Positions 1 to 8,492 of a stretch of 26,958 nucleotides of DNA are shown one piece after another. Numbering within the stretch: the stretch's first letter is position 1; every line of letters begins with the position of its first letter. Source of the stretch: Vairimorpha apis BRL 01 (taxonomy: Eukaryota > Microsporidia > Nosematidae); contig KE647317.1 of NCBI GenBank assembly GCA_000447185.1, positions 1 through 26,958 on the forward strand, given 5' to 3'. The translations under genes were made by a program, and so were the position numbers. The notes below the pieces were generated by a model. The model did not search any database, was not told where the DNA came from, and saw only the letters and a list, made by a program, of their open reading frames with translations.

Positions 1-1291
1 TCGATGAATTATTATTTACATAAGCTAAGGTATTTTTTATTATGTAATTTTTATTTATATTATCATTTTCAATTTTATTATTTATTAGATTCTGAGATAT
101 CGTAGATATTTTGTTCACATAATTATTCCTTCTTAAATTTTTATTATCATTTTTATCTTTATTGTTATTTAAATTCTGAGATATCGTAGATATTTTGTTC
201 ACATAATTATTCCTTCTTAAATTTTTATTATCATTTTTATCTTTATTGTTATTTAAATTCTGAGATATCGTAGATATTTTGTTCACATTATTATTCCTTC
301 TAAAATTTTTATTATCATTTTTATCTTTATTGTTTATTAGTTTTAAATTGTCTTTTTTATTGTTAAATTTAGACAAATTTTCAAATATTTTTGGACAAAT
401 ATGATCATTAATATTTTTTTGTATTATAATATCATTTCTGATTACGTTATTACTTAAATGAGTTGAATTCTCAGCTAAAATTTTTTCTGGTTTTTGTAAT
501 TTAGATAATAAATCATTATTTAAATTTTCTAATTTATTATATTCTAAACCATTATCAAAAGTTATTGCAGCACGAATTTTATCATCAGAAAAAGTTTTAT
601 TAATATTAAAATTATCATTATTTATCTTTTTATTATTTAAGTAAATTTCATTATTAAGAACAGTATTGTTTAAAAAATTTGCATCTGTTAATTTATTATA
701 ACTATCAATATTTTCATAATTATTTTTTTGAATAATCGTATTATTAGAAATAGATTTAAATGTACTGTTTATGCTATTTGTGTCAATATCATAATCATAG
801 TTAATATCTTGTACAGAATAATTTACATTTTTGACAGGTTCAACATCAAATAGTTGATTAAAATTATTAGATATTTCAATAGATTCAACATCATAAAATT
901 GATCAAAATTATTAGATATTTCAATAGGTTTATAAATTGTTTTATTTTTATAATTTCCTTCTAAAGTGCTGTGCAAAAGTTCATCGTATTCTTTTTCAAT
1001 TTCATCAATCGGTTCAGTATTTTGCTTGCTCATATCAATAACAGAAGAACTTTGGCTTTTTAAATCAAATTCATAAGGTTCTGGTGAATATTTTAATATA
1101 TAAACATAATCATTGTTATTTCTTTCAATTTCAGTATTCTCAGTGTTTAATAAGCTAGGATATTCAAAAGTATATACATTTACAGTCAATGTTTTAAATA
1201 ATAAGATGAAGAAAAACATAGTTAGACAAATCATTGGTAAGGAGTAAAATTTTACACATTTATAGTTTTTTGTGATCAAATTAACTGCCAT
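1..1291 (-). CDS. Asn-rich secreted or membrane protein, partial (runs off left edge)
   Basis: The frame opens at ATG 1291-1289 on the minus strand and stays open to the window edge (about 430 codons, no stop), so the C-terminus is missing. Residues 19-36 are strongly hydrophobic (MICLTMFFFILLFK region), consistent with a signal peptide or N-terminal anchor; Met20 is an alternative start. The rest is hydrophilic and very rich in Asn, Lys and Ile. It contains two 15-residue repeats (IEISNNF-D/N-Q, 45-bp period near 863-915) and, near the left edge, three 28-residue repeats (unit core KNDNKN-L/F-RRNN) encoded by an 84-bp tandem repeat. No CCC box precedes the ATG, unlike most housekeeping genes here. 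I do not recognise the family. Low-complexity secreted proteins are typical lineage-specific genes of microsporidia; host-facing or spore-surface location is inference only. Confidence 0.75.
   Translation of the reverse strand, partial: MAVNLITKNYKCVKFYSLPMICLTMFFFILLFKTLTVNVYTFEYPSLLNTENTEIERNNNDYVYILKYSPEPYEFDLKSQSSSVIDMSKQNTEPIDEIEKEYDELLHSTLEGNYKNKTIYKPIEISNNFDQFYDVESIEISNNFNQLFDVEPVKNVNYSVQDINYDYDIDTNSINSTFKSISNNTIIQKNNYENIDSYNKLTDANFLNNTVLNNEIYLNNKKINNDNFNINKTFSDDKIRAAITFDNGLEYNKLENLNNDLLSKLQKPEKILAENSTHLSNNVIRNDIIIQKNINDHICPKIFENLSKFNNKKDNLKLINNKDKNDNKNFRRNNNVNKISTISQNLNNNKDKNDNKNLRRNNYVNKISTISQNLNNNKDKNDNKNLRRNNYVNKISTISQNLINNKIENDNINKNYIIKNTLAYVNNNSS
91..342 (-). repeat. 84-bp tandem repeat, three units, inside the Asn-rich gene
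   Basis: Units lie at 91-174, 175-258 and 259-342. The first two are identical over all 84 bases by eye; the third differs at a few positions, and a degenerate remnant precedes unit 1. The length is a multiple of three, so the repeat adds 28 residues per unit without breaking the frame. Confidence 0.9.
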
Positions 1292-1674
1292 TTTAAGTAT
1301 ACAACAATAACAAAAAACAAATAATTTGTTACACGAAATTTTTTAGATTGAAATGATTTTAAATCAATAAATTTTTGTAAAAATATTTTTTTAATTAATT
1401 TTTAAATGAAAAACAATAAAATTATTTTTAATATAAAATATTAATTTTTAACCTTTATTTAAATAAATTGATGATTTTAATTGTTTTTAAATTTAGTTAT
1501 TTTAATAACAATTATGAAAAAAATTAAAAATTATATTAAAATAAATATTAATTATTAAATTTAACCAAAAAGAAATATTCATAAGTCAAAATATGTTAAA
1601 AAATAATTTTTATTTCATAAATATTGTAAAAAAGATAATTTGAAAGAAAATATTTTTTTAAGGTATAGTGTTTT
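1292..1674. other. Gene-free A/T-rich stretch
   Basis: Between the start of the Asn-rich gene and the retroelement fragment. Only A/T-rich homopolymer runs are visible; it should hold the promoter of the minus-strand gene but shows no CCC box. Confidence 0.6.
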
Positions 1675-2062
1675 TCAATAATTTATGTTATCACAAGTAG
1701 ATATAGGGGGACTTTTGCATGTATGTGATTCCAAATTTTCTATCTCATTAACCTCATGTTCACCTTCCGTAATATACTTGCCTCTTAGGGCTTCCATAGA
1801 GAGACTCTCTAGGGTCATCTTAAGCACTCTGTCTTGTAAATATGCCCGTGTTCGGCTGTATATATTTAGCACATTGATATATTATTTGTGGAAAGTTGTT
1901 ATTATTCCCTCTCATGTCATAACATATGGTATAATTTTTGTTTTATATCCATGCATTGCTCTACAATTGTTGACAAGCAGATCATATTTATGCTTTTTTT
2001 TGTTTCTACAGCTTGTAAGTTATCGAAACTGGTTATTCCTACTTCAACAATTAATATCAAAA
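1675..2062 (-). mobile_element. Eroded non-LTR retrotransposon 3' end (endonuclease segment), copy 1
   Basis: Read on the minus strand, this stretch encodes in order LIVEVGITSFDNLQ, then after a frameshift KYDLLVNN, KTKIIPYVMT, a stop, and further on LKMTLESL. The same blocks in the same order occur at 21.8-22.2 kb (LIVEIGVTSLDNLQ, RKYDELANELG, KTKIIPYVITWD, LKKTLES), so these are copies of one element. The pattern V-E-x-G-x-T...EK-x-x-KY-x-x-L...K-x-K-I-I-P-Y-V fits the C-terminal restriction-like endonuclease of R2/R4/Dong-type LINEs, from knowledge of the family. Stops and frameshifts show it is dead. It is richer in G/C than its flanks. A plus-strand frame of 127 codons here is only its antisense shadow. 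Confidence 0.7.
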
Positions 2063-2074
2063 ATATAATTTGAA

Positions 2075-2470
2075 AATATTATTTAAATAAAATAAAAAAT
2101 ATTATAACTTAAAATTATAAATATTTGAAATTCTATCTTAGAACTGGTAATTTAACCCAATCTATAAAGAAACATACAATCCATCACATTAAGAAGAATT
2201 TAAATTTTATATTTCTATATTGAATATAAGGATATAAGTGAAATGAACAAATAGAAAGAATAAATGAAAAATAAATAGAGAAGTTAATAAACAGTAAATC
2301 TTTAGAAATTAATATTATTGGGATGACAAACTTAATATCAAAACAAAGCAAAAAAGTATTGAGAAAATAAAAATAAGAATTTAAAAAAAACTACATTTAA
2401 TACACTCTAAAATAGAAATACAATAAAACAATAAATAATAATTACACAAAACCAAATAAACTATATTTAA
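2075..2470 (+). mobile_element. Heavily eroded retrotransposon fragment, opposite orientation, copy 5
   Basis: Faint plus-strand relic beginning where copy 1 ends. In the best frames it reads KFYLRTGN (compare CIHL-x-x-CN in such elements), KKHTIHHI, then LEINII followed by GMTNL, then KVLRK, and the DNA TTTAATACAC near 2398-2410, which matches the same place in the 21.8-kb copy. The spacing between the HH block and the EINII block is close to that in copy 4. Almost every block is broken by stops. The call rests on block order and spacing judged by eye in A/T-rich DNA, so it is less sure than the other copies. Confidence 0.5.
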
Positions 2471-2800
2471 TTTGAAAATTTTTATTTTATTTTTAAATTC
2501 TTTGTAAAAAAAATTTTAATAACAAAATTGTTAAATTTATATTTTTTAAAAAAAGCAATAAATTAAATATTTTAACTAAATTTAAATATCTAATTTATAA
2601 AAATAATTTATAATAAAATTTAAATTTTTTCGATACATACAAAGTAAAAATTACTATAAAAAATAAAATTTATCTTCTAATTTCTTAGAATTTGTTTTTT
2701 ATTTACTTTTATAAAGTTAATATCCAATTTGATTTAAAAATTCAATTATTTTAATTGCAAAATTTTTTAAATAAAAAATTATATTTAAGATTTTTCTCTA
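2471..2800. other. Gene-free A/T-rich stretch
   Basis: Between the retroelement relic and NOP10. Only poly-A/T runs are seen apart from the CCC box just before NOP10. Confidence 0.6.
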
Positions 2801-2809
2801 ACCCTTTTT

Positions 2810-2965
2810 ATGTATTATAATCTTATAAATGGTAAAAGACAATATACACTTAAAGAAGGAGAATCAGCACATCCAGCAAAATTTAGCCCAGAAGATGTTT
2901 ATTCAAAATATCGTATTAAAATAAAACAAAGATTTAACATTTCTCCTTTCGATAATGACAAATAA
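2810..2965 (+). CDS. NOP10: H/ACA snoRNP subunit NOP10
   Basis: A 51-codon gene. NOP10 is the small scaffold of the H/ACA box snoRNP that pseudouridylates rRNA in the nucleolus with Cbf5, Gar1 and Nhp2. The sequence shows family landmarks: an N-terminal [14 protein letters not shown] strand region (family: RYYLNE...YTLK), the signature [11 protein letters not shown] (family: SAHPARFSPDD), and [12 protein letters not shown] (family: YSRHRITIKKRF). It is slightly shorter than the usual 58-64 residues, mainly at the N-terminus and the linker. The ATG sits 5 bases after a CCC box (2802-2804). There is no other candidate ATG upstream in frame. Confidence 0.93.
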   Translation: MYYNLINGKRQYTLKEGESAHPAKFSPEDVYSKYRIKIKQRFNISPFDNDK

Positions 2966-3308
2966 ATATATAAAATTATAAAATATTTAATATAATTATT
3001 AAAGATTTATTATTTGAGGTTTTACTTTTATATAGCAAAATTTATATTTTTGCTATGATTTATATTATGTGTTAGAATATTTTTAATTAATAAAAATTTT
3101 AATAAAATAAATTCACTAAAATATGTCAAATTTTAAATTTTGTTAATTTTATATTACAAAATTTATTTAAGATTTTAAAAAAATATTACTTTAAATTTAA
3201 AGATTTTTAATATTTTTTTATAATTAAAAAATTAATACAAATTAAAATTAGAATGATTTTAAAATCTCTTGACAGTATTATATACTTTATTTGTTTTTTT
3301 TACTATCG
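2966..3308. other. Gene-free A/T-rich stretch
   Basis: Between NOP10 and the bromodomain gene. I see nothing beyond A/T-rich sequence; no CCC box precedes the downstream gene. Confidence 0.6.
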
Positions 3309-3896
3309 ATGGACCCTATTTTCATGGTAAAAAGATTTAACATACATTTATACAATTTTATATCTCCTTCATTTTTAAAAAAGTATGTCAATAAACACTA
3401 TATACTTCCTAAAAAGATAAACCAAACTCTAAATATTCTGAAATCGTATCCACAATCACATGTATTTCTTTACAAAGTGACAAAAAAAGAAGCACCAGAT
3501 TATCATTTAGTAATAAAAAATCCAATGGATCTTTCAACAGTGCAAAAAACAGTGTATAATTCATATTCTGATTTTAAAAAGGATTTAGATTTAATTTGGG
3601 AAAATTGTCTGGTTTACAATGCAGGTCCTTATTACGTAAATTGTGCTCTTGTAATGAAAAATGCTGTACAGAATGTTGAAATTGAACGATTACCAGTCAG
3701 TAGAGATGAAATTGATCCTGTTATGATCAAAATTTCTGGTAAATATGTTTGTTGTGAACCATCTTATCAATTAAGTGTTATTATATGTAAAATATTAAAA
3801 GATAAAGGTTTTGAATGTTTTAGTAAAAGTAGTCTTCGAATTTTAGTTGATGCCCTTAAATTTAAAATTATGAAATATATAATGATGATGGATTAG
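3309..3896 (+). CDS. Bromodomain protein, SPT7-like
   Basis: 195 residues from ATG 3309; an earlier in-frame codon at 3291 is TTG and is not used here. Residues about 40-120 form a bromodomain: FLYKVTKKEAPDYHLVIKNP, then MDLSTVQK, then LIWENCLVYN with the acetyl-lysine-binding Asn104. The wording KEAP-D/N-Y...PMDLSTV...LIW-NC-x-x-YN is closest to yeast Spt7, the SAGA scaffold. Residues 150-192 could be a short histone-fold helix pair, as follows the bromodomain in Spt7. The protein is far smaller than Spt7 itself, so if it is the orthologue it is stripped to this core. No CCC box upstream. Chromatin-bound transcription coactivation is the likely role; SPT7 identity is inference. Confidence 0.82.
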   Translation: MDPIFMVKRFNIHLYNFISPSFLKKYVNKHYILPKKINQTLNILKSYPQSHVFLYKVTKKEAPDYHLVIKNPMDLSTVQKTVYNSYSDFKKDLDLIWENCLVYNAGPYYVNCALVMKNAVQNVEIERLPVSRDEIDPVMIKISGKYVCCEPSYQLSVIICKILKDKGFECFSKSSLRILVDALKFKIMKYIMMMD

Positions 3897-4507
3897 GCTT
3901 TATTATAAGTATTAATAATTATAAGATTAGTTCAAAAATATAAAAATGATAAATTCCTTTAGAAATACGACTGTTTTTTAAATGAGATGTTAATTATGAT
4001 TACGTAATTGTAAATTTTAATATCTAAAAACAAAATAAAATATGAAGAATATTTAAATTTATACAAAAAAATTGTTTATAGATATTAAATTATATCAACA
4101 TTATTTTTAAAAAAATTACTAAAAAAATTTATTTTAAAAACTTTAGGTTTAAAAAATTATTTTCATATTATTTTGTTTTAAATTATCAGTTCTATAGTAT
4201 TTAAAATAGAATTTCATAAATTTTAAATGTAGCATAATTTTTATGAAAATAATTTACATCGATTTTAAGTAAAATTTATAAATTTTTTTTATAATTTTTA
4301 AAAATATTTTTAAAAAAATTAGCAAACAAATATAATTTTATGAATAATTTTGTTAATTTTGTAAAACCTCTATTAATAATAGTGTTATTAATTACATAAG
4401 TTTAAATATAAAAAAAAATCAAAATATTCAATAGTCTCTTAAACTTTTAAAATTATTATTTTATTTTTTATTAGTTAAAAATAACGAAAATATTTTTATT
4501 TTAATAA
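3897..4507. other. Gene-free A/T-rich stretch
   Basis: About 600 bases between the bromodomain gene and uL16. No frame, RNA gene or repeat recognised. Confidence 0.6.
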
Positions 4508-4515
4508 CCCCTTAA

Positions 4516-5169
4516 ATGGCACGAAGACCAGGACGTTGTTATAGATATTTAAGTAAAAAAGCTTATCATAAAAGTCGATTTTGTAAATCTGTTCCAGATT
4601 TGAAACTTAAGATATGGGACAGTGGTCGTAGAAAGGCAGGTGTTCTTGATTTTCCACTTTTAGTAAATTTAGTAAGTAAGAGTAGAGAAAATATAAGTGA
4701 ACAAGCACTTGATGCAGCACGTATTGCAGCTCATCATTACATGGTGAAGACTGCAGGAAGAGATAATTTTCATTTGAGAATTAATGTTTATCCATTTCAT
4801 GTTCTTAGAATAAATAAAATGTTGAGTTGTGCAGGTGCAGACAGACTTCAAACAGGTATGAGACAATCTTTTGGTAAACCTGAAGGACGTGTGGCTCGTA
4901 TAAAATTTGAAGATGTTGTAATGAGTATTCGTACTAAAAATAATTACAAGGCTGCAGCTGAAGAAGCTTTGAGGCGATCTAGACATAAGTTTCCTGGTAA
5001 ATATGAAGTACAAGTTAGTAGTAAATTTGGATTTACTAATTTATTTACCGATGATTTTAATAAATTAAGAGAAGAAGGACTTTTGAAAGACAATGGAAAT
5101 ACTGTAGCAGTTATTAAGGAAAAAGGATTAATAACTGAATATCTAAAGAAAAAAGAACGTGCACTTTAA
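4516..5169 (+). CDS. RPL10: 60S ribosomal protein uL16 (L10)
   Basis: 217 residues, the usual length. It starts [20 protein letters not shown] and carries the family blocks [20 protein letters not shown], the central P-site loop region [20 protein letters not shown], and [15 protein letters not shown]. uL16 sits by the peptidyl-transferase centre and is one of the last proteins added to the 60S subunit, just before Sdo1 helps release the anti-association factor Tif6; SDO1 is also in this window. A CCCC box (4508-4511) lies 4 bases before the ATG. Codons are less skewed than in neighbouring hypothetical genes, as expected for a highly expressed gene. Confidence 0.97.
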   Translation: MARRPGRCYRYLSKKAYHKSRFCKSVPDLKLKIWDSGRRKAGVLDFPLLVNLVSKSRENISEQALDAARIAAHHYMVKTAGRDNFHLRINVYPFHVLRINKMLSCAGADRLQTGMRQSFGKPEGRVARIKFEDVVMSIRTKNNYKAAAEEALRRSRHKFPGKYEVQVSSKFGFTNLFTDDFNKLREEGLLKDNGNTVAVIKEKGLITEYLKKKERAL

Positions 5170-5471
5170 ATAAGATTAAATTTATTTTTCTAATTATTTT
5201 AAAATTTAAAAATTTTTATTCACAAATTTCTATTTTTTAAAGAAGTTTTTTAATTGTAAAATTAAGTTTAAATATTTTTTAGGTTTATAAATTTTAATAA
5301 AGTTATAAAATTTAAAAAATATAATTTAATATAGAATTAAAAAATTTTTATATATAAAATTTTTTTATTAGTATAAATATTGCCGTAAATTAATATGTTT
5401 ATGATAATATTTTTTGTTATGTTTTTATTTTAATCAAAAAAATTTATTAAAACAAACTCTATATTTAAAAA
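5170..5471. other. Gene-free A/T-rich stretch
   Basis: Spacer between uL16 and the next plus-strand gene; nothing recognised apart from the CCC box at its end. Confidence 0.6.
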
Positions 5472-5485
5472 CCCTATATTTTTAA

Positions 5486-5968
5486 ATGAAACAAATAATT
5501 TTAGACAAACTTACAAACATGATTGTAACTAAATGTTTCAATTTGCTTGAAGTAAATGAATGTATGGATTTTGTACTGGATATTCTTAAACCAAGCTCAA
5601 TCCCTATTTTAAAAAAAATAAAAGTTAAAGAAAAAATAAATTTTATTAAAAATGATGAAGAATACGAAATAAATCATGTGTATAAGCAAAATGAAATATT
5701 AGACAAATTTAAATCAAAAAATGATAATTCTTTTTTAACAAAAAATACTGATTTTGCTTTAGAATTGACGTATGAAAATTTTATATCTTATGTAAAAAAA
5801 TACGAACGATTAGACATGACAACTGATAAGCAAATTAGACAAGAAATTCTTGAACAACAAATGAAAGATAGAATTGGAATGGTAAATTTAGCTTTAAGAA
5901 ATGAAGATTACGATTTTAAAGTTAAATTTTTAAGAGATTTGATGGATCTAGAAAGATTAATAATTTAA
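5486..5968 (+). CDS. Conserved-style hypothetical protein, 160 aa
   Basis: A complete frame with a CCC box (5472-5474) 11 bases upstream of the ATG, which supports it as a real transcribed gene. It is mostly alpha-helical by composition, with charged Lys/Glu/Asp-rich segments, no signal peptide and no membrane segment. The C-terminal third (from about residue 95: ENFISYVKKYERLDM, then EILEQQMKDRIGM, LALRNEDYDFKVKFLRDLM) is less repetitive and looks like the conserved folded part, with possible coiled-coil character. I do not recognise the family. Cytosolic or nuclear location is likely only because targeting signals are absent. Confidence 0.75.
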   Translation: MKQIILDKLTNMIVTKCFNLLEVNECMDFVLDILKPSSIPILKKIKVKEKINFIKNDEEYEINHVYKQNEILDKFKSKNDNSFLTKNTDFALELTYENFISYVKKYERLDMTTDKQIRQEILEQQMKDRIGMVNLALRNEDYDFKVKFLRDLMDLERLII

Positions 5969-6414
5969 AAAGTAAAATTAAATTTTATTTTTATAGAAAA
6001 TGATGTACTTTAGATAATAACATAAAAATAAAAAAAAATTTCAGTGTGAATAAATTTTTAAAATTGAAATTCTTAAACTTTACCAAATTATAATAGTTTT
6101 ATCACATTATTAAATTATAAATAAATAGATAGAAAAGCTTTATTTATTTTTAATAACACAAATGTGTTTATATTTTTAAAAAATGCGCATAAAAGTATTA
6201 CAGTAACAGATGAAATATATTTTAAATTTTTGAAATTTATGCTTAATAAGTTATATGATTTTTAATTTTACAAATCCTTATTTAATTAAAAAAAATTATG
6301 ATTTTTATACTTAAACACAAATATAGATCATAATATACATTAAAAAAAATTCTTTAAAATTATATATTAAAAAAGTTTAAATCATATTATATATTTACAA
6401 TATTAAAATTTTAA
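5969..6414. other. Convergent intergenic stretch
   Basis: Lies between the 3' ends of the plus-strand hypothetical gene and the minus-strand proteasome gene, so it holds two 3' ends and no promoter is expected. Nothing else recognised. Confidence 0.6.
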
Positions 6415-7095
6415 TTATTTGGTACTCAAAGAATCAAAAACTTCTTGAACTTCTTCTCTACTAAAAATTTTACTACCATTTTCATTACAAATTCCAATAT
6501 CAACATCATCACAGTTTATACTATAACCAGCATATTCTTTCATACATTCTACACATGTAGTAATGTTATCATCTAACATACCTTTTCTTCTTTCTAAAAA
6601 TTTACTACTCTCTACATACTCTCGTCCTATGCTTCCAACTTCTATTAAAGAATAACTTCCACTAGGATCAATTCTATATAAAAATTTATCATTTGATATT
6701 AAAATAAGTGTTCCAAATGGTCTGTATCCTTTTTTGATAGTATATTCTTGTATTTTTCTACTAAATGTTTCTACAAAAACATTAATATCTACAGTATTGT
6801 AAATATCACGATACGATTCACATATATCCAACGCCATATTATATTGGATTCTAAAATCAGGTTGAAGTCCTGCATAAGTTAATAAAATATTTGGAGGAAG
6901 TTTAAATACTTTAGTGTAAGCTTGTTTAATTGTAAGTGGTGGAGATTCTTTAAGACTAGCCAATACAACACCATCTTTAGATTTAATGCTTATGCTTAAT
7001 GTTCCTTGTGCACTTGCTTTTAAAGCATTATCACATTGACTTAGTTTTCCTTCTGATGTAAAAAGTGTTAACTGTTTATCTGTGTCTAAAAACAT
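6415..7095 (-). CDS. PRE8: 20S proteasome subunit alpha-2
   Basis: 226 residues, close to the usual 230-250. Alpha subunits form the outer rings of the 20S core and gate substrate entry. Landmarks: an N-terminal gate segment TLFTSEGKLSQ (family: T-T-F-SPSGKL-x-Q), GTLSISIKSKDGVVLASLK, TYAGLQPDFRI, RPFGTLILI, IDPSGSY and the C-terminal VDIGICNENG...EEV. The last block (VGICNE-x-G in PSMA2/Pre8) and the YAGLQPDFR block (YSGMGPDYR in PSMA2) point to alpha-2. The usual QIEYA after the gate is altered to QCDNA. A CCC box (7101-7103, complement) lies 5 bases before the ATG. The next minus-strand gene, SDO1, lies about 360 bases away with its own box, so this is not an operon. Confidence 0.92.
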   Translation of the reverse strand: MFLDTDKQLTLFTSEGKLSQCDNALKASAQGTLSISIKSKDGVVLASLKESPPLTIKQAYTKVFKLPPNILLTYAGLQPDFRIQYNMALDICESYRDIYNTVDINVFVETFSRKIQEYTIKKGYRPFGTLILISNDKFLYRIDPSGSYSLIEVGSIGREYVESSKFLERRKGMLDDNITTCVECMKEYAGYSINCDDVDIGICNENGSKIFSREEVQEVFDSLSTK

Positions 7096-7103
7096 TTAAA
7101 GGG

Positions 7104-7459
7104 TAAAATTTAAAAAATTTAATAATCTAATACCTTAAAGAGTTGAAATTAATTGTATTTTAAACTAGTATAAAAAATAAAATTTATATGAAAAATTAAG
7201 TTAAAGTAATTTTTTGCTTATTAATTTTTTATTAGAAGGTTCAGTTGCATACAAAACTTTCTTTAATTTTTATATACTAAATTTTATAGTAAAAATATTT
7301 AATTAAATATTTCATAAATATAGCTAATTTTGATAAAACTTATTTTATTAAAACAAAATTTTAAACTTTTTTTGTCAAAAAAGCAATATATTGAAAAAAC
7401 ATTTTTTCTAAAATTTTATAAATTTACTAATTCAATTTGATTCATCTCACAATTTAATA
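7104..7459. other. Gene-free A/T-rich stretch
   Basis: Between proteasome alpha-2 and SDO1; nothing recognised. Confidence 0.6.
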
Positions 7460-8107
7460 TTAAATAATTTCTTCTTCAAAACCAGTTATATTTTTCTTAA
7501 CTATATATCTAATATGGTTATCTTCACAATATTTTCTAAAATTTAGAAACTCTGTTCCATCAATATATAAAATACCACGCTTATATTTTTCACAATCTTC
7601 TATAAGTAATATTTTAACTGGTAATCTTTCATATCCCATACTAACCAAAATATTAATAATTTCATTGGCTTGTGGTTTTATATCAGTAAATTTATATGTA
7701 TAAAATTTTCTTATAATTTTTTTTAGTTCTGAAACCGCAACGAATTTTTTGTTAAGCAAAACTCTACTTCTTATTCTGTCAACTATTTGATTTTCTATTT
7801 TTTTTAATTCAAAATTTCTAGTTGCTTCATTTTTTTGTTCATGTCCTTTTTTAATAATTTCAGTTATAATTAAATCAATGTTATTAGTGTTAAACGATTC
7901 TTTAAGTTCTAATAAACTGCATTTAATTCCTTTACTAATGTCCTTATATACAGTTTTTGTAACGAGAATAGATTCTAGTGGAGATATGTTATTTTGATAT
8001 TCATATAGCTTATTCGGATATACTGGAATTGAAAATGTTTTTGATGATATTTTAAGTGTAATTACGCTTATATTTGTAAATTTTTTAACGTTCGAAGGAG
8101 TAAACAT
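7460..8107 (-). CDS. SDO1: Ribosome maturation factor SDO1/SBDS
   Basis: 215 residues against about 250 in yeast and human, so trimmed. SDO1 works with the GTPase Efl1 to evict Tif6 from late 60S subunits. The N-terminal domain (1 to about 85) starts FTPSNVKKFTNISVITLK (human: FTPTNQIRLTNVAVVRMK), followed by the YPNKLYEY...ILVTKTVYKDISKG block (family: YKNKV...VLQTHSVFVNVSKG). The middle helical domain includes IVDRIRSRVLLNKK, and the C-terminal third is ferredoxin-like in the family. A CCCC box lies only 2 bases before the ATG (8110-8113, complement). Functionally linked to uL16 in this window because both act in the final 60S maturation steps. Confidence 0.92.
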   Translation of the reverse strand: MFTPSNVKKFTNISVITLKISSKTFSIPVYPNKLYEYQNNISPLESILVTKTVYKDISKGIKCSLLELKESFNTNNIDLIITEIIKKGHEQKNEATRNFELKKIENQIVDRIRSRVLLNKKFVAVSELKKIIRKFYTYKFTDIKPQANEIINILVSMGYERLPVKILLIEDCEKYKRGILYIDGTEFLNFRKYCEDNHIRYIVKKNITGFEEEII

Positions 8108-8113
8108 ATGGGG

Positions 8114-8492
8114 AATTTAAAACAAAAAACTTTTTACATTTTTAAAAAATCGTTTTTTCAACTATACAAATTTATTTTTAAAACTTTTTTTAAAAAAAAT
8201 TATATATTTAGAAAAAAAAATTAAATTCTTATATTAGCAAATTATTTCTTTTTTTAACCTTTAAATTTTTTAAATAATTTTACAGAAAATAAACTTATCA
8301 TATTTGATTTTCTTTTGTATAATTGACTTTCATACTAAATAATTTTGTATAATAAGTTATTTTTAAAAAAAAAGATCCTTAACATATTTTATTACAAAAT
8401 TTCTTTAATTTTAATATTATATTTTGTATAATAAAACAATTTTTTTTGCATTTAAATAAATACATTATATTTAAAATTAAATAATACAAATA
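8114..8492. other. Gene-free A/T-rich stretch
   Basis: Between SDO1 and the Wee1-like kinase gene; nothing recognised. Confidence 0.6.

Noticed and set aside
1685..2073. Plus-strand frames of 127 and 61 codons
   Set aside because: Antisense of retroelement copy 1; the minus strand carries the recognisable endonuclease blocks.
3291..3308. Earlier start of the SPT7-like gene
   Set aside because: The codon at 3291 is TTG and the added residues are only Phe/Leu from a T run; ATG 3309 is used.
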